Positions 50,874 to 58,857 of a stretch of DNA of 58,857 bases are shown in pieces. The position numbers and the translations under genes are program-made. Positions within the stretch are counted from its first letter, which is position 1. Each line of letters begins with the position of its first letter. Location: positions 1 to 58,857 of the forward strand of contig JAMCWD010000005.1 in NCBI GenBank assembly GCA_023475345.1, in the 5' to 3' direction. The stretch is from Chloroflexota bacterium. Lineage in GTDB: Bacteria > Vulcanimicrobiota > JAMCWD01. The notes below the pieces were generated by a model. It saw only the letters and a program-made list of their open reading frames with translations. It did no database searches and was not told the DNA's origin.

Positions 50874-52259
50874 TTAATCGTTCTTCGAAGGCGGGTAAAG
50901 GCGGGGCCACCACCTGCCGAGGCGCTCTTTGAATTTCGCCTCGTAAGCCTGGCTCCCGGGGTTATAAAAGACCGCGTCTCCAATTTCCTCCGGCATGTAT
51001 TGCTGCTGTACGAAATGGCCGGGAAAGTCATGAGGGTAAAGAAGCCCCTCCCCATAGCCCGCTTCTTCCGCGCCTTTAAATACCGGGTTTCTCAGTTGTA
51101 GCGGTACCGGCAGATGGGGATTATCCTGGGCGGCCTTCATGGCACTGTTTACTGCCATGTAAGCGGAGTTGCTCTTGGGAGCGCATGCTACATGGATTAC
51201 GGCCTGTGAAAGGATGATCCTTGCTTCAGGCATGCCGACCCTTTCGACAGCCTGGGCGGCCGCCGCCGCAACCATCAGCGCCAGGGGGTCGGCCGCGCCT
51301 ACCTCCTCGGATGCCGCTATCATTATCCTGCGGGCTATGAACCTGGGGTCTTCGCCGGCAAGCATCATCCGCGACATCCAATACAACGCCGCATTCGGGT
51401 CGCCTCCCCTCATGCTCTTGATAAAAGCCGATACGGTATCGTAATGCTCGCTCCCGGTATGGTCGTAATAATAAACTTTCTTTTGAATACAATCGGCCAC
51501 CAGCTCCCGCGACAGGAGTTTTTTCCCGTCCTTTTCGTGCGGGGCCATATTCGCCGCAAGCTCCAGGGCGTTCATGACAAACCTTGCATCCCCGCCGGAT
51601 GAATCGATCAAAAAAGCCTTCGCATCATCGGGCAGGACTGCGTTTTCTTTTTTAAGCCCCCGGTCATCCTCGATAACCCGGTCTATCAAAACTTCCATCT
51701 CCGAGCGGCCCAGAGGCTTGAAAGCAAAAAACCGGAGCCTTGAAGCAAGCGGCGGGATTATTGCAAAGTGGGGGTTTTCAACTGTGGCCCCTATGAGTAT
51801 CACCGTGCCGTTTTCGACATGCGGGAGGAACGCGTCCTGCTGAGCCTTGTTGAACCGGTGGATCTCATCCATGAACAGGATGGTTTTCTGCCCGTTGAAT
51901 TTGAGCCGCTTTCCGGCTTCTTTTATGATCTGCCTGACTTCGGGGATCCCGGATGTTACTGCGCTGAACTCGACGAAATAGTTGGAAGTATTTTCGGCGA
52001 TGATCCTTGCAAGCGAGGTTTTCCCACAACCCGGCGGCCCCCACATGATGAATGAGAAGATGCGGTCTTTTTCGATGGCTTCTCTCAAAACGGTACCGGG
52101 GCCGAGGATCTCGTCCTGACCGATATATTCGGAAAGCTTTCCGGGTCTGAACCTGTCGGCAAGGGGCACAGCGCCGCCGGTTTTCGAAGGCGAAAAATCA
52201 TGCCCGGCTTCGCCTCCGCCCGAGGAGAACAGGTCTCCCTGCCTTTCGTTGGCCATCAT
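50874..52259 (-). CDS. rarA: Replication-associated recombination protein RarA/MgsA
   Basis: Clamp-loader-like AAA ATPase acting at stalled forks. The 461-residue product has RFRPGKLSEYIGQDEILG, Walker A WGPPGCGKTSLARII, Walker B TILFMDEIHRFNKAQQDAFLPHVE, sensor 1 LIGATVENPHFAI, and the C-terminal YPHDFPGHFVQQQYMPE block. Two adjacent ATGs at 52259 and 52256; GGAGG lies 5-8 nt upstream. A G+C-typical gene, unlike the following island. Confidence 0.95.
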   Translation of the reverse strand: MMANERQGDLFSSGGGEAGHDFSPSKTGGAVPLADRFRPGKLSEYIGQDEILGPGTVLREAIEKDRIFSFIMWGPPGCGKTSLARIIAENTSNYFVEFSAVTSGIPEVRQIIKEAGKRLKFNGQKTILFMDEIHRFNKAQQDAFLPHVENGTVILIGATVENPHFAIIPPLASRLRFFAFKPLGRSEMEVLIDRVIEDDRGLKKENAVLPDDAKAFLIDSSGGDARFVMNALELAANMAPHEKDGKKLLSRELVADCIQKKVYYYDHTGSEHYDTVSAFIKSMRGGDPNAALYWMSRMMLAGEDPRFIARRIMIAASEEVGAADPLALMVAAAAAQAVERVGMPEARIILSQAVIHVACAPKSNSAYMAVNSAMKAAQDNPHLPVPLQLRNPVFKGAEEAGYGEGLLYPHDFPGHFVQQQYMPEEIGDAVFYNPGSQAYEAKFKERLGRWWPRLYPPSKND

Positions 52260-52326
52260 ATAGACCTCCGAGAGATTCTATCGACGTTTCGAAAATTCAT
52301 AGTTAATATTAGATTAAAACAAATTA

Positions 52327-53055
52327 TTAAAGATTATTCAAATAATCTTGTCTTTTTTTTGTCATATATGCTATTTCGTTTTTAATATAATTTACACATC
52401 CACCTAACCAATTGATTAAAGTCTCCTCTTTAAAATTTATTTTGTGCCCTTCATTAATATGCCATGTTGATGCCATTGCGAAATGAATTTTATCAAAACT
52501 AGGCAAGCTTTTTAAGTCTGCTTCTTTTGATTGAATTGACTCTCCAAAATCTTCTGGTTTTGAGGAATCAATTGGATCTATAGAGTCATAAACCTCCTTG
52601 ATGCCCTCAAATGCTCTATGAACATGCCAATGCGGTTGAGCATGATCTGTATCATTATCATTTTTAGGCGAATGCCATTCGGCTCTAAAAAACAAATCTT
52701 TATTTGTATCAGATCTAATACCTTTAAAAACCTTAATACTGATCCCATTTAATTTAAATCTTCCTACATAGGGAGAGAAAATAATAGACAATGCCAGCCA
52801 ATAGGAATCAGGACTTTCGCTTAGTTCTGTTTCTAATAAAGGTATTAAGGGAATTTTTCTGTCTTTATAAATAACCATAATAAATTCTTTTGAATGTAAA
52901 TTGTAAATGTCTACCTGTCCACTCCTAATAGGAGTGTCATCAAAAAATACTTCACTTCTTGTTTCTAATTTCTTCAAGATACAATTAGAGCATTTTTTTA
53001 ATATTTTTCTAGGATCTTGAACTACTAAGGGTTCATTTTCGTTAGTCATAGGCAT
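52327..53055 (-). CDS. Unknown protein paired with N6-methylase, histidine-rich
   Basis: I do not recognise this 242-residue protein. It has no signal or membrane segment. A notable block is FRAEWHSPKNDNDTDHAQPHWHVHRAF, with clustered histidines (HWHVH) that could bind metal. The N terminus has CSNCILKKLE, a CxxC pair. Codons are visibly AT-rich, unlike flanking genes. It overlaps the methylase by 14 nt (two ATGs at 53055 and 53049), so they are translationally coupled. It may be a nuclease, an effector or a specificity partner; none of these is shown. Confidence 0.75.
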   Translation of the reverse strand: MPMTNENEPLVVQDPRKILKKCSNCILKKLETRSEVFFDDTPIRSGQVDIYNLHSKEFIMVIYKDRKIPLIPLLETELSESPDSYWLALSIIFSPYVGRFKLNGISIKVFKGIRSDTNKDLFFRAEWHSPKNDNDTDHAQPHWHVHRAFEGIKEVYDSIDPIDSSKPEDFGESIQSKEADLKSLPSFDKIHFAMASTWHINEGHKINFKEETLINWLGGCVNYIKNEIAYMTKKRQDYLNNL

Positions 53056-55477
53056 TAGCGGTAATAATATCCTCGGGTAGTCTGTACATACTTAAAACTA
53101 ATTTGTTAAGATGCTTTATGTCATAGTCTCTTTCTTGGTTAATCGAATTTCCTATCTTTTTCAATTCATTAAGTATGTCAATTTCTATATTTTGGTCAAG
53201 CAAATCCGGCATTGGCATATTTTGTATAAACTTACTGGAAAGATCCCATTGCCCCCCTCCAACATGTTTAGAAACATTTGCAAGAAGTATATCTATTAAA
53301 GGACTACATAAAATAGCTAAATATGCTAATCCTATATCTTCATCGAAATGAGCTCTCTTTTGATGTCGTTTAGGCTCCCAGTAATGGCCCTGGACAACAA
53401 CATAGTCACCGGTATTATCCCATGCGAAGTATCCTGATTTTCCGAAAGAGGTAGATACCAATTTAGGTTCTCTTTCAACTTGCCATCCTCTATGCCATGT
53501 AAGCTCCCACCATCGATTCGTGTCAATTTTAGCTCTTTCTTCTAACTTGTTTTTGTTTTTCAGTAAAAAATTTTCATAATATGTTTTTAAATGTTTGGCT
53601 AAATCGGCTTCGTCGCAAATTTCCGGTAAATTTTTATCATATGGATAAAAAACATATGTTAAATCATTCAGAACCGATTGTTTGATTGATTCGCGATATA
53701 ATGCAGGACGAAAATATCTTTTTTCCTTTTTAGGCAAGTCTTGATATACTGATTTTTTCATTATGAAAACTTCATTCAAGCCAGTTCTAGCGCCTTGATG
53801 AATCTTAAATAATTCTTTAACAAGTGGAATATTTTTTTCCTGTAAAAGTTCGAAAACCTTGTAAGATTTATAGGAACAAGGAGCCCAATTTTCGGATGAT
53901 TCCCTCAACGAAGGGTCTGGATAAATACTATAGCCTTGTTCGTCAATTACAAAATATTCATTTTCCCTGTGACTACGATATTTTCTTAGAGAGCGTAAGG
54001 CAGCAGAAGTAGACTGGGGCAAATGATCAGACCAAAGAGCTAATGTTGGCAAATCTTTTTCTTTTGATTTTGATGTTCTTCCTACATAAATTGCAGTATC
54101 TACAAGTGCCTTTGTAAATATTGACTGGCTCCCGAGGTTACCGATTAAGTAAGGTGTTATCATATAGCTTAAATAATCTCTGTATTTTTTATATGAATCA
54201 CCATGTAATATAGAAGACGGCATAACAGTACCAAGAACTCCATTTTCCCCTAAGCTTCGAATTGCTTTTAATATGAAGGCACTAGAGTAATCAGGTCTTC
54301 TTTCACATAGATCCCCTAATATGTTTTTAATCTGAGTCTTCTTTTCATCGGACATCCCTTCCCATGATAAAAATGGAGGATTCATTAAAACCAAGTCGAT
54401 ATTTTGAGGCCAATTGTTCTCCGCCAGGGCATCATTTTTAAAGCTGATGTCTATCGAAACATTATCATTGTCATAATATAAAATCTCTTGAGATAGGACA
54501 AATTTGGACATACTAACGGCTGCTTCAGAATTGTCCCATCCAATCAATTTTACTTGGCCATTATAGTTTGCCAATGATAACTGCCTTAGAGATTCTTTTA
54601 AAAATTCTCCAGAACCACAGGCGGGATCAAATATAGTAATTTCTGTAAAATCAGATAATTCATATTTTAAGGAAAGGGCCTCTTCAACTAGAGTTCGTGC
54701 TAGTGATGATGGTGTATAAAAAGCACCAACGCTTTCAGTTTTTTTACTTATAGTACTCGGTTCTGGTGGGATACCTGCAAGCATTAGCTGATCATCATGT
54801 CTAAGAATTTCATAATGGGCTTCTTGAAATAATTTGCCTGAAGCATGGCGTAACAATAAGGAAATATTTGGCTGCAATTCATAAAAAGCATAACCTTTCT
54901 TCAATTCATGAATCAAAGCTTCCCAATCTGCATCTCGAATTTGCTTTGCAATATTAACTGCTTCATTGTCCAATTTCCACTTCTCAATATCTAAACTATT
55001 AAGCACAGTTGAATCACTTGAGCATGCAAGTAAACACAAAAAAGCTTTCAATGATTTTTGCCCATTATTGTTTCTCAAGATATTTCTAAGTCTTCCAAAT
55101 ATTGTCATTACAAAATAAATTATAGAAATATCTCTCCTTGGCTGGTCTTTTTGTAAATGGATATAGAACTTTTCTAGATTTTCCTCCACACTTTTTTTTG
55201 AATATATCTCTAACGAAGAAATCGACTTATCCCATCTATAAATTTTAACAGAATCTTTAAGAATCTTTACATAATGACCAACATCTAATGACCAAGCATA
55301 ATTTCTCTGTTCTGTTTTTTCTTCTTTTTTGTTTAAATCTAAGCAAAAATTTCCATCATTACCATTAAGTAAAACATACCTCATCTCATCTGGAATATTA
55401 CCAAACAAAGGAACAGGAAATAATCCAAGCTTGAATTTCCAAGTTTCAGGGGTATTAATTTCAAATTTATTATTCAT
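53042..55477 (-). CDS. N6-adenine DNA methylase-like protein (type IIG/PglX-like)
   Basis: An 811-residue protein. Residues ~250-262 hold GAFYTPSSLARTLV, the SAM motif I FDPACGSGEFL is at about 283-293, and motif IV NPPF is at 366-369 (LMNPPFLSWEG), as in N6-adenine methylases of Eco57I, PglX or DISARM type. The first ~240 residues are all-helical and carry no PD-ExK that I can identify. The C-terminal half (from ~560, LVKELFKIHQGARTGLNEVF) resembles target-recognition regions. The gene and its partner are visibly AT-rich against their neighbours, which suggests transfer. Confidence 0.87.
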   Translation of the reverse strand: MNNKFEINTPETWKFKLGLFPVPLFGNIPDEMRYVLLNGNDGNFCLDLNKKEEKTEQRNYAWSLDVGHYVKILKDSVKIYRWDKSISSLEIYSKKSVEENLEKFYIHLQKDQPRRDISIIYFVMTIFGRLRNILRNNNGQKSLKAFLCLLACSSDSTVLNSLDIEKWKLDNEAVNIAKQIRDADWEALIHELKKGYAFYELQPNISLLLRHASGKLFQEAHYEILRHDDQLMLAGIPPEPSTISKKTESVGAFYTPSSLARTLVEEALSLKYELSDFTEITIFDPACGSGEFLKESLRQLSLANYNGQVKLIGWDNSEAAVSMSKFVLSQEILYYDNDNVSIDISFKNDALAENNWPQNIDLVLMNPPFLSWEGMSDEKKTQIKNILGDLCERRPDYSSAFILKAIRSLGENGVLGTVMPSSILHGDSYKKYRDYLSYMITPYLIGNLGSQSIFTKALVDTAIYVGRTSKSKEKDLPTLALWSDHLPQSTSAALRSLRKYRSHRENEYFVIDEQGYSIYPDPSLRESSENWAPCSYKSYKVFELLQEKNIPLVKELFKIHQGARTGLNEVFIMKKSVYQDLPKKEKRYFRPALYRESIKQSVLNDLTYVFYPYDKNLPEICDEADLAKHLKTYYENFLLKNKNKLEERAKIDTNRWWELTWHRGWQVEREPKLVSTSFGKSGYFAWDNTGDYVVVQGHYWEPKRHQKRAHFDEDIGLAYLAILCSPLIDILLANVSKHVGGGQWDLSSKFIQNMPMPDLLDQNIEIDILNELKKIGNSINQERDYDIKHLNKLVLSMYRLPEDIITANAYD

Positions 55478-55679
55478 TTTTCAGAAATACCCCTTCATAA
55501 TTTATATTATATTCATTGACATCTTTCGAGATTCAATTGTAAATTTCCTTTACTTAAAAAATTTTTCAACTTCTAAGATTTACCATAGATTCATTGATAA
55601 ATCTCGGGAATGAAACCTCCCATGAAGGAACACCGTCCCGTAAAGACGAAATTTAACTTCATCATTTCGGAGGCTTGCT

Positions 55680-56030
55680 ATGGAAATAGGACGGGAATTC
55701 AATTTCGATTCCGCTCATAAACTCGAAGGCTACGAGGGCAGCTGCCGTAATCTTCACGGACACACTTACAAACTCCATGTCATCCTGAAAGGAGATCCCG
55801 CATCCGACGGGATGGTCATGGATTTTTCAAAGCTGAAAGAAACAGTTGAAAAAAAAGTTATCTCTATACTTGACCACAATTATCTGAACGACATTATCCC
55901 TGTCCCGACAGCCGAAAATATTGCTGTTTTCATCTGGAAAAAGCTGGAAGCAGACCTTCCCCTTTTTGAAATAAAGCTCTGGGAAAGCCCGAATAACTGG
56001 GTAACGGTAAGGGCCGAAGACATCCGGTAG
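55680..56030 (+). CDS. queD: 6-Carboxy-5,6,7,8-tetrahydropterin synthase QueD/PTPS family
   Basis: A 116-residue enzyme of queuosine or folate-like pterin synthesis. Zinc ligands His13, His26 and His28 (AHKL and LHGHTYKL) and Cys22 (SCRNLHGH) are present, followed by VMDFSKLKETVEKKVI and DHNYLNDI with the Glu of PTAENIAVFIWKKLE. This is the short QueD-type form. Start has GGAGG. No other queuosine gene is close by. It follows the AT-rich island. Confidence 0.92.
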   Translation: MEIGREFNFDSAHKLEGYEGSCRNLHGHTYKLHVILKGDPASDGMVMDFSKLKETVEKKVISILDHNYLNDIIPVPTAENIAVFIWKKLEADLPLFEIKLWESPNNWVTVRAEDIR

Positions 56031-56147
56031 AAATTATATTTATGATCCGTCAGTGCTTGCCAATAAAAAATGACTTTTCATCCCTGGCCGCATTTGTTTT
56101 ATTGGGGGTCGTCAAATACAGCCTGAGGTTCACATTCCCTGCACTGG

Positions 56148-56167
56148 ATTCCTGCCTGCGCAGGAAT
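56148..56167. repeat. 20-bp palindrome (dRS3-like)
   Basis: ATTCCTGC and GCAGGAAT arms around CTGC. The same arms recur at 56408-56427, and one-armed relatives occur at the ends of the 3.8 kb MITE-like element and at about 258-270. Confidence 0.75.
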
Positions 56168-56407
56168 GACGTCCCGTCAGTTTTTTCTTATATATTGCAG
56201 TTATATTGTAGCACAGAATTGCCGGCTTCAGTCTTAAACCTGCATGACAACACAACTAAGTCCCCCTTTCAAGGCCCGCGACGAGCTCGGCCGAGTCGGG
56301 GTTCGGGGTATGTCGAGCAGGCACAAACTCCCACAATAAATTATACAGGTTTGGAGCAAGAACTCCCTGTCATTCCTGTGCGGAATAAAGGAAAAAGCCC
56401 CGCCGTC

Positions 56408-56427
56408 ATTCCTGCGAAGGCAGGAAT
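56408..56427. repeat. 20-bp palindrome (dRS3-like), second copy
   Basis: ATTCCTGC and GCAGGAAT arms around GAAG. Same arms as 56148-56167. The two lie 240 bp apart and could frame a small mobile or deletable segment. Confidence 0.75.
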
Positions 56428-56580
56428 CCAGAAGGAAAACAATCATATTGTCCATACAACAGGCAGCCTGAGAAAATCTGGACCGTTAATCCTGCATCCC
56501 TTGAGAATTCAATTCTTAACGAACTCAAGCGCGACAACGGCAAACTGTCATTATGCCGCAATTTTTATTGGACAGTTCTT

Positions 56581-57144
56581 ATGATCCGCATCCACTCTTT
56601 TATCCCCGATACGAGGGCCAACGGCCCCGGAAGGCGGGCATGCATCTGGTTTCAAGGTTGTACAATTTCTTGTAACGAATGTTGTAACGTGCATATAACT
56701 AACTCTGAGGACGGAGAAAATGTTGAAATCGCAGATATTGTAAATCGCATCCTGAAAATAGAAGGGATAGAGGGCGTTTCTATTTCGGGCGGCGAGCCGT
56801 TTCAGCAGTGCGATGCCCTGTTCGATCTCCTGAAATCGATAAGACAAAAAAGCGATCTGTCTGTACTTGTCTTTACCGGCTATGACCTGGAAGAAATAAT
56901 CGGAGAAGATTCTTTTTCGCGCATCCTACCCATGATAGACATCCTGGTTGCCGGGCGTTATGATAAGCAAAAGGCGGTTGGCGGGGGGCTTCTTGCATCG
57001 GCAAACCAGAAAATCCATTTTTTGTCCCCGCGGTACGGGCCGCAGGACTTAGAGGAAAATATCGACATTGAAATTTTCATAGATGAAGAGGGAATGATAA
57101 CTGCGACGGGCGTTTCAAGCCCTGCGATATTTACCGATGATTGA
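56581..57144 (+). CDS. Radical SAM activase-like protein (NrdG-like)
   Basis: A 187-residue radical SAM protein. CxxxCxxC is at Cys27, Cys31, Cys34 (GCTISCNECC), followed by SISGGEPFQQCDALFDLLK. In NrdG- and PflA-type activases this 4Fe-4S cluster binds SAM and makes a glycyl radical. No glycyl-radical substrate is visible. It lies 13 nt upstream of the AAA ATPase with which it appears to form an operon. The ATG lacks a strong Shine-Dalgarno; its upstream region is repeat-derived. Confidence 0.88.
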   Translation: MIRIHSFIPDTRANGPGRRACIWFQGCTISCNECCNVHITNSEDGENVEIADIVNRILKIEGIEGVSISGGEPFQQCDALFDLLKSIRQKSDLSVLVFTGYDLEEIIGEDSFSRILPMIDILVAGRYDKQKAVGGGLLASANQKIHFLSPRYGPQDLEENIDIEIFIDEEGMITATGVSSPAIFTDD

Positions 57145-57157
57145 AGGGAGCAGATAA

Positions 57158-58708
57158 ATGGAATGGAAAAAACCCGGGGACGAATTGAAAGCATTTATCC
57201 GGGCCAGGTATCCCCTAGTGTACGTGGTGAGCCACGAAGAGCCCCGCGTGGAACATGCGCTCTCCGGCATCGCGCGTGAACTGAACAAGCGCTTCCTTAC
57301 ATGGTCTGTAACCACCGGGCTGATAGACGAGCATGGCCGCTCACTGGAAGAAAGCAAGGAGCCGGTAATAGCACTGGACATCGTGATGAAGGCGGCCGCC
57401 GATCCTACTCTTTTTCTCTTCAAGGATTTCCACCCGTACTTCAGCCACCCGCTTGTTACCAGGAAAATGCGGGAAGCCGTCCAGTACCTCCAGCCGACTC
57501 TTTCCAGCCTCATTATGCTTTCGCCCATGCTTGCAATCCCGCCCGAGCTTGGCAAGCTGGCGACGATATTCGATTTTCCCCTCCCGAACTATTCCGACAT
57601 GGAAGAGCTTTTCCGCAATACGCTGAAGATGGTGGAAGGCAGGATAGCGGTCAACCTTACCCCCGAGCAGGAAGAGCAGATGATAGCCGCGCTCCTCGGC
57701 CTCACCCTGACGGAAGCCGAAAACGCCCTTGCCCGCGCCGTAATACGTGATTCCCGCCTGGATGCCGGACATCTCGATATGATATTGAATGAGAAGAGCC
57801 AGATTATAAGGAAATCGGGAGTCCTGGAATTTTATCCTGTCCGCGAAACCCTCAAAAGCATAGGCGGGCTGGAATTTTTAAAACAGTGGCTCCTGCGGAA
57901 ATCCGCCTGTTTTTCGGCCCAGGCAAGAGATTACGGCCTGGATACGCCCAGGGGCCTGCTTTTGATGGGAGTGCCCGGTTGTGGTAAATCGCTGGTTGCA
58001 AAATCAATCTCGTCGATATGGAAAATGCCTCTCGTCAGGTTCGACCTTGGGCGCGTGTTCGGAAGCCTAGTAGGGGAATCCGAGCAGAACATGCGCCGGG
58101 CAATCCAGCTTGCCGAAAGCATTTCGCCCGCTATACTGTGGATAGATGAGATCGAAAAGGGGTTCGCCGGGACCGAATTTTCGCTTGATTCCGGCGTTAC
58201 AAAAAGAGTTTTCGGCACTTTCATAACATGGATGCAGGAAAAGCAAAAGCCGGTTTTCGTCGTCGCCACCGCAAACGACATAAAAGGCCTGCCGCCGGAG
58301 CTCCTCAGGAAAGGACGGTTCGACGAGATCTTCTTCATAGACCTGCCCGATATTGACGAGCGGAAGGAAATCTTCGGGATACACCTTGAAAAAAGAAGGC
58401 ATGACCCCGGCTCGATAGACATGAAAAAGCTGGCGTCCGCTTCAGAAGGCTTCAGCGGCGCGGATATCGAGGAACTGGTCAAATCCGGCCTGGAGAGAGC
58501 TTTCCTGGACGGCATAAGAAAGCCCGAAACGGCGGATTTCCTCGAAGAGATAAAACTCACCCAGCCATTATCCGTAACGATGGGGCAAAGAATAGAGCAA
58601 TTGCGGGAGTGGGCTACCGGCAGGGCGCGCCCGGCATCGGACATAAAAAACCCCGTGCCGGTCGAATCGGAGGAGGACTGGCAGGCCAAAAGACAACTCG
58701 ATCTCTGA
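57158..58708 (+). CDS. Ycf46-like AAA ATPase
   Basis: A 516-residue AAA protein: N-terminal region ~1-230 (FIRARYPLVYVVSHEEPRVEHAL), Walker A GVPGCGKSLVAK at about residue 270, Walker B ILWIDEIEKGF, and the C-terminal AAA lid GFSGADIEELVKSGLERAF. The order resembles the Ycf46 family of cyanobacteria and plastids, and the FtsH-like AAA core. Its function is not known to me. With the radical SAM gene it may form a conserved module also containing Ycf35/DUF1257-like proteins in other genomes; the right-hand gene here is truncated by the window edge. Start has GGGAG. Confidence 0.88.
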   Translation: MEWKKPGDELKAFIRARYPLVYVVSHEEPRVEHALSGIARELNKRFLTWSVTTGLIDEHGRSLEESKEPVIALDIVMKAAADPTLFLFKDFHPYFSHPLVTRKMREAVQYLQPTLSSLIMLSPMLAIPPELGKLATIFDFPLPNYSDMEELFRNTLKMVEGRIAVNLTPEQEEQMIAALLGLTLTEAENALARAVIRDSRLDAGHLDMILNEKSQIIRKSGVLEFYPVRETLKSIGGLEFLKQWLLRKSACFSAQARDYGLDTPRGLLLMGVPGCGKSLVAKSISSIWKMPLVRFDLGRVFGSLVGESEQNMRRAIQLAESISPAILWIDEIEKGFAGTEFSLDSGVTKRVFGTFITWMQEKQKPVFVVATANDIKGLPPELLRKGRFDEIFFIDLPDIDERKEIFGIHLEKRRHDPGSIDMKKLASASEGFSGADIEELVKSGLERAFLDGIRKPETADFLEEIKLTQPLSVTMGQRIEQLREWATGRARPASDIKNPVPVESEEDWQAKRQLDL

Positions 58709-58819
58709 CACCCGCTCTCCAATGGAGGGAAAGGGCGTCTTCCGAAGAAAACTTCAAATCATTGCGGCAATTTATTGGAGCGTTCAACTCCTGCAATAAT
58801 ATAAATGGCGAGGTTTGAA

Positions 58820-58857
58820 ATGAATAACTTTAACGAATACATGCTCGAACAGGCCAT
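58820..58857 (+). CDS. Partial gene at the window edge
   Basis: ATG 58820 opens a frame, MNNFNEYMLEQA, that runs off the window. GAGG lies about 6 nt upstream. Located 111 nt after the AAA ATPase in the same direction, so it may be the third gene of the same operon. Too short to identify. Confidence 0.55.
   Translation, partial: MNNFNEYMLEQA

Larger units (their letters stand above)
56031..56580. other. Repeat-rich intergenic region
   Basis: Positions 56066-56150 resemble 3716-3802, sharing CTGCACTGGATTCC. Two 20-bp palindromes with identical arms (ATTCCTGC/GCAGGAAT) lie at 56148-56167 and 56408-56427, differing only in the 4-nt loop. A block at 56227-56323 repeats 39065-39137. The plus-strand 180-codon frame here is spurious: it contains VIPAKAGIQ, a familiar translation of this kind of repeat. 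Confidence 0.75.

Noticed and set aside
56042..56584. 180-codon plus-strand frame across the gap after queD
   Set aside because: It runs through the dispersed repeats and its translation contains VIPAKAGIQ, a known by-product of such palindromic repeats. No Shine-Dalgarno or family resemblance.
1..58857. tRNA, rRNA or CRISPR arrays
   Set aside because: Gaps were read for cloverleaf-like or regularly spaced repeats; none found. The only tandem repeat (78-119) has two units and no CRISPR features.

Overview
The window reads as one stretch of chromosome from an anaerobic bacterium of moderate G+C that I cannot place in a phylum from sequence alone. The signs of anaerobic or strictly reductive metabolism are a tungsten-type aldehyde:ferredoxin oxidoreductase, a PreA/PreT dihydropyrimidine dehydrogenase and a NrdG-like radical SAM protein. 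Type IV pilin-like genes, lipoprotein signals and a SigB/SpoIIA-type partner-switching operon suggest a deep-branching, probably uncultured lineage rather than a well-known genus. I see no tRNA, rRNA, CRISPR array or intact transposase.

Layout. 1-4.0 kb: a possible IS end, urocanate hydratase, and two tandem paralogous membrane genes, flanked by inverted copies of a MITE-like repeat. 4.0-5.7 kb: thioredoxin, then a thioredoxin reductase fused to a CsoR/CstR-type sensor domain. 5.8-7.3 kb: two TPR genes, one with a zinc ribbon and one with a J domain. 7.5-14.7 kb: SMC followed by a tightly coupled run (TIM barrel, DUF4127, GT39-type glycosyltransferase, PilW-like protein). 14.7-24.8 kb: three minor-pilin clusters with large PilX-like proteins and a recurring type of small bitopic membrane protein, interrupted by a ferredoxin-nitroreductase. 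24.9-27 kb: a soluble zincin-like HEVGH protein with glycine zippers at both ends. 27-34.3 kb: housekeeping and amino-acid genes (YjbQ, methyltransferases, malic enzyme, proline dehydrogenase) and two membrane or lipoprotein genes.

34.3-38.8 kb holds pantothenate/CoA synthesis (DUF2520, panB, panC, coaBC, coaX). Across one intergenic gap and a propeller protein lies a reductive pyrimidine degradation operon (40.6-48.7 kb: AOR, PreT, PreA, amidohydrolase, hydantoinase, aminotransferase). Its predicted product, beta-alanine, is the substrate of PanC, and no panD is visible, so the two blocks may be linked metabolically. 48.8-50.8 kb is a STAS/anti-sigma/sigma operon preceded by a YtxH gene. 50.9-52.3 kb is RarA.

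52.3-55.5 kb is a visibly AT-rich island of two genes: an N6-adenine methylase-like protein and an unrecognised histidine-rich partner, the best candidate for an undescribed defence module. 55.7-58.8 kb contains QueD, a repeat-rich gap, a radical SAM activase-like protein and a Ycf46-like AAA ATPase, with a further gene cut by the window edge.

Dispersed intergenic repeats (3.8, 39.1 and 56.1-56.4 kb, plus the left edge) belong to related families and create spurious ORFs. All function calls rest on reading motifs by eye; no database search was possible.
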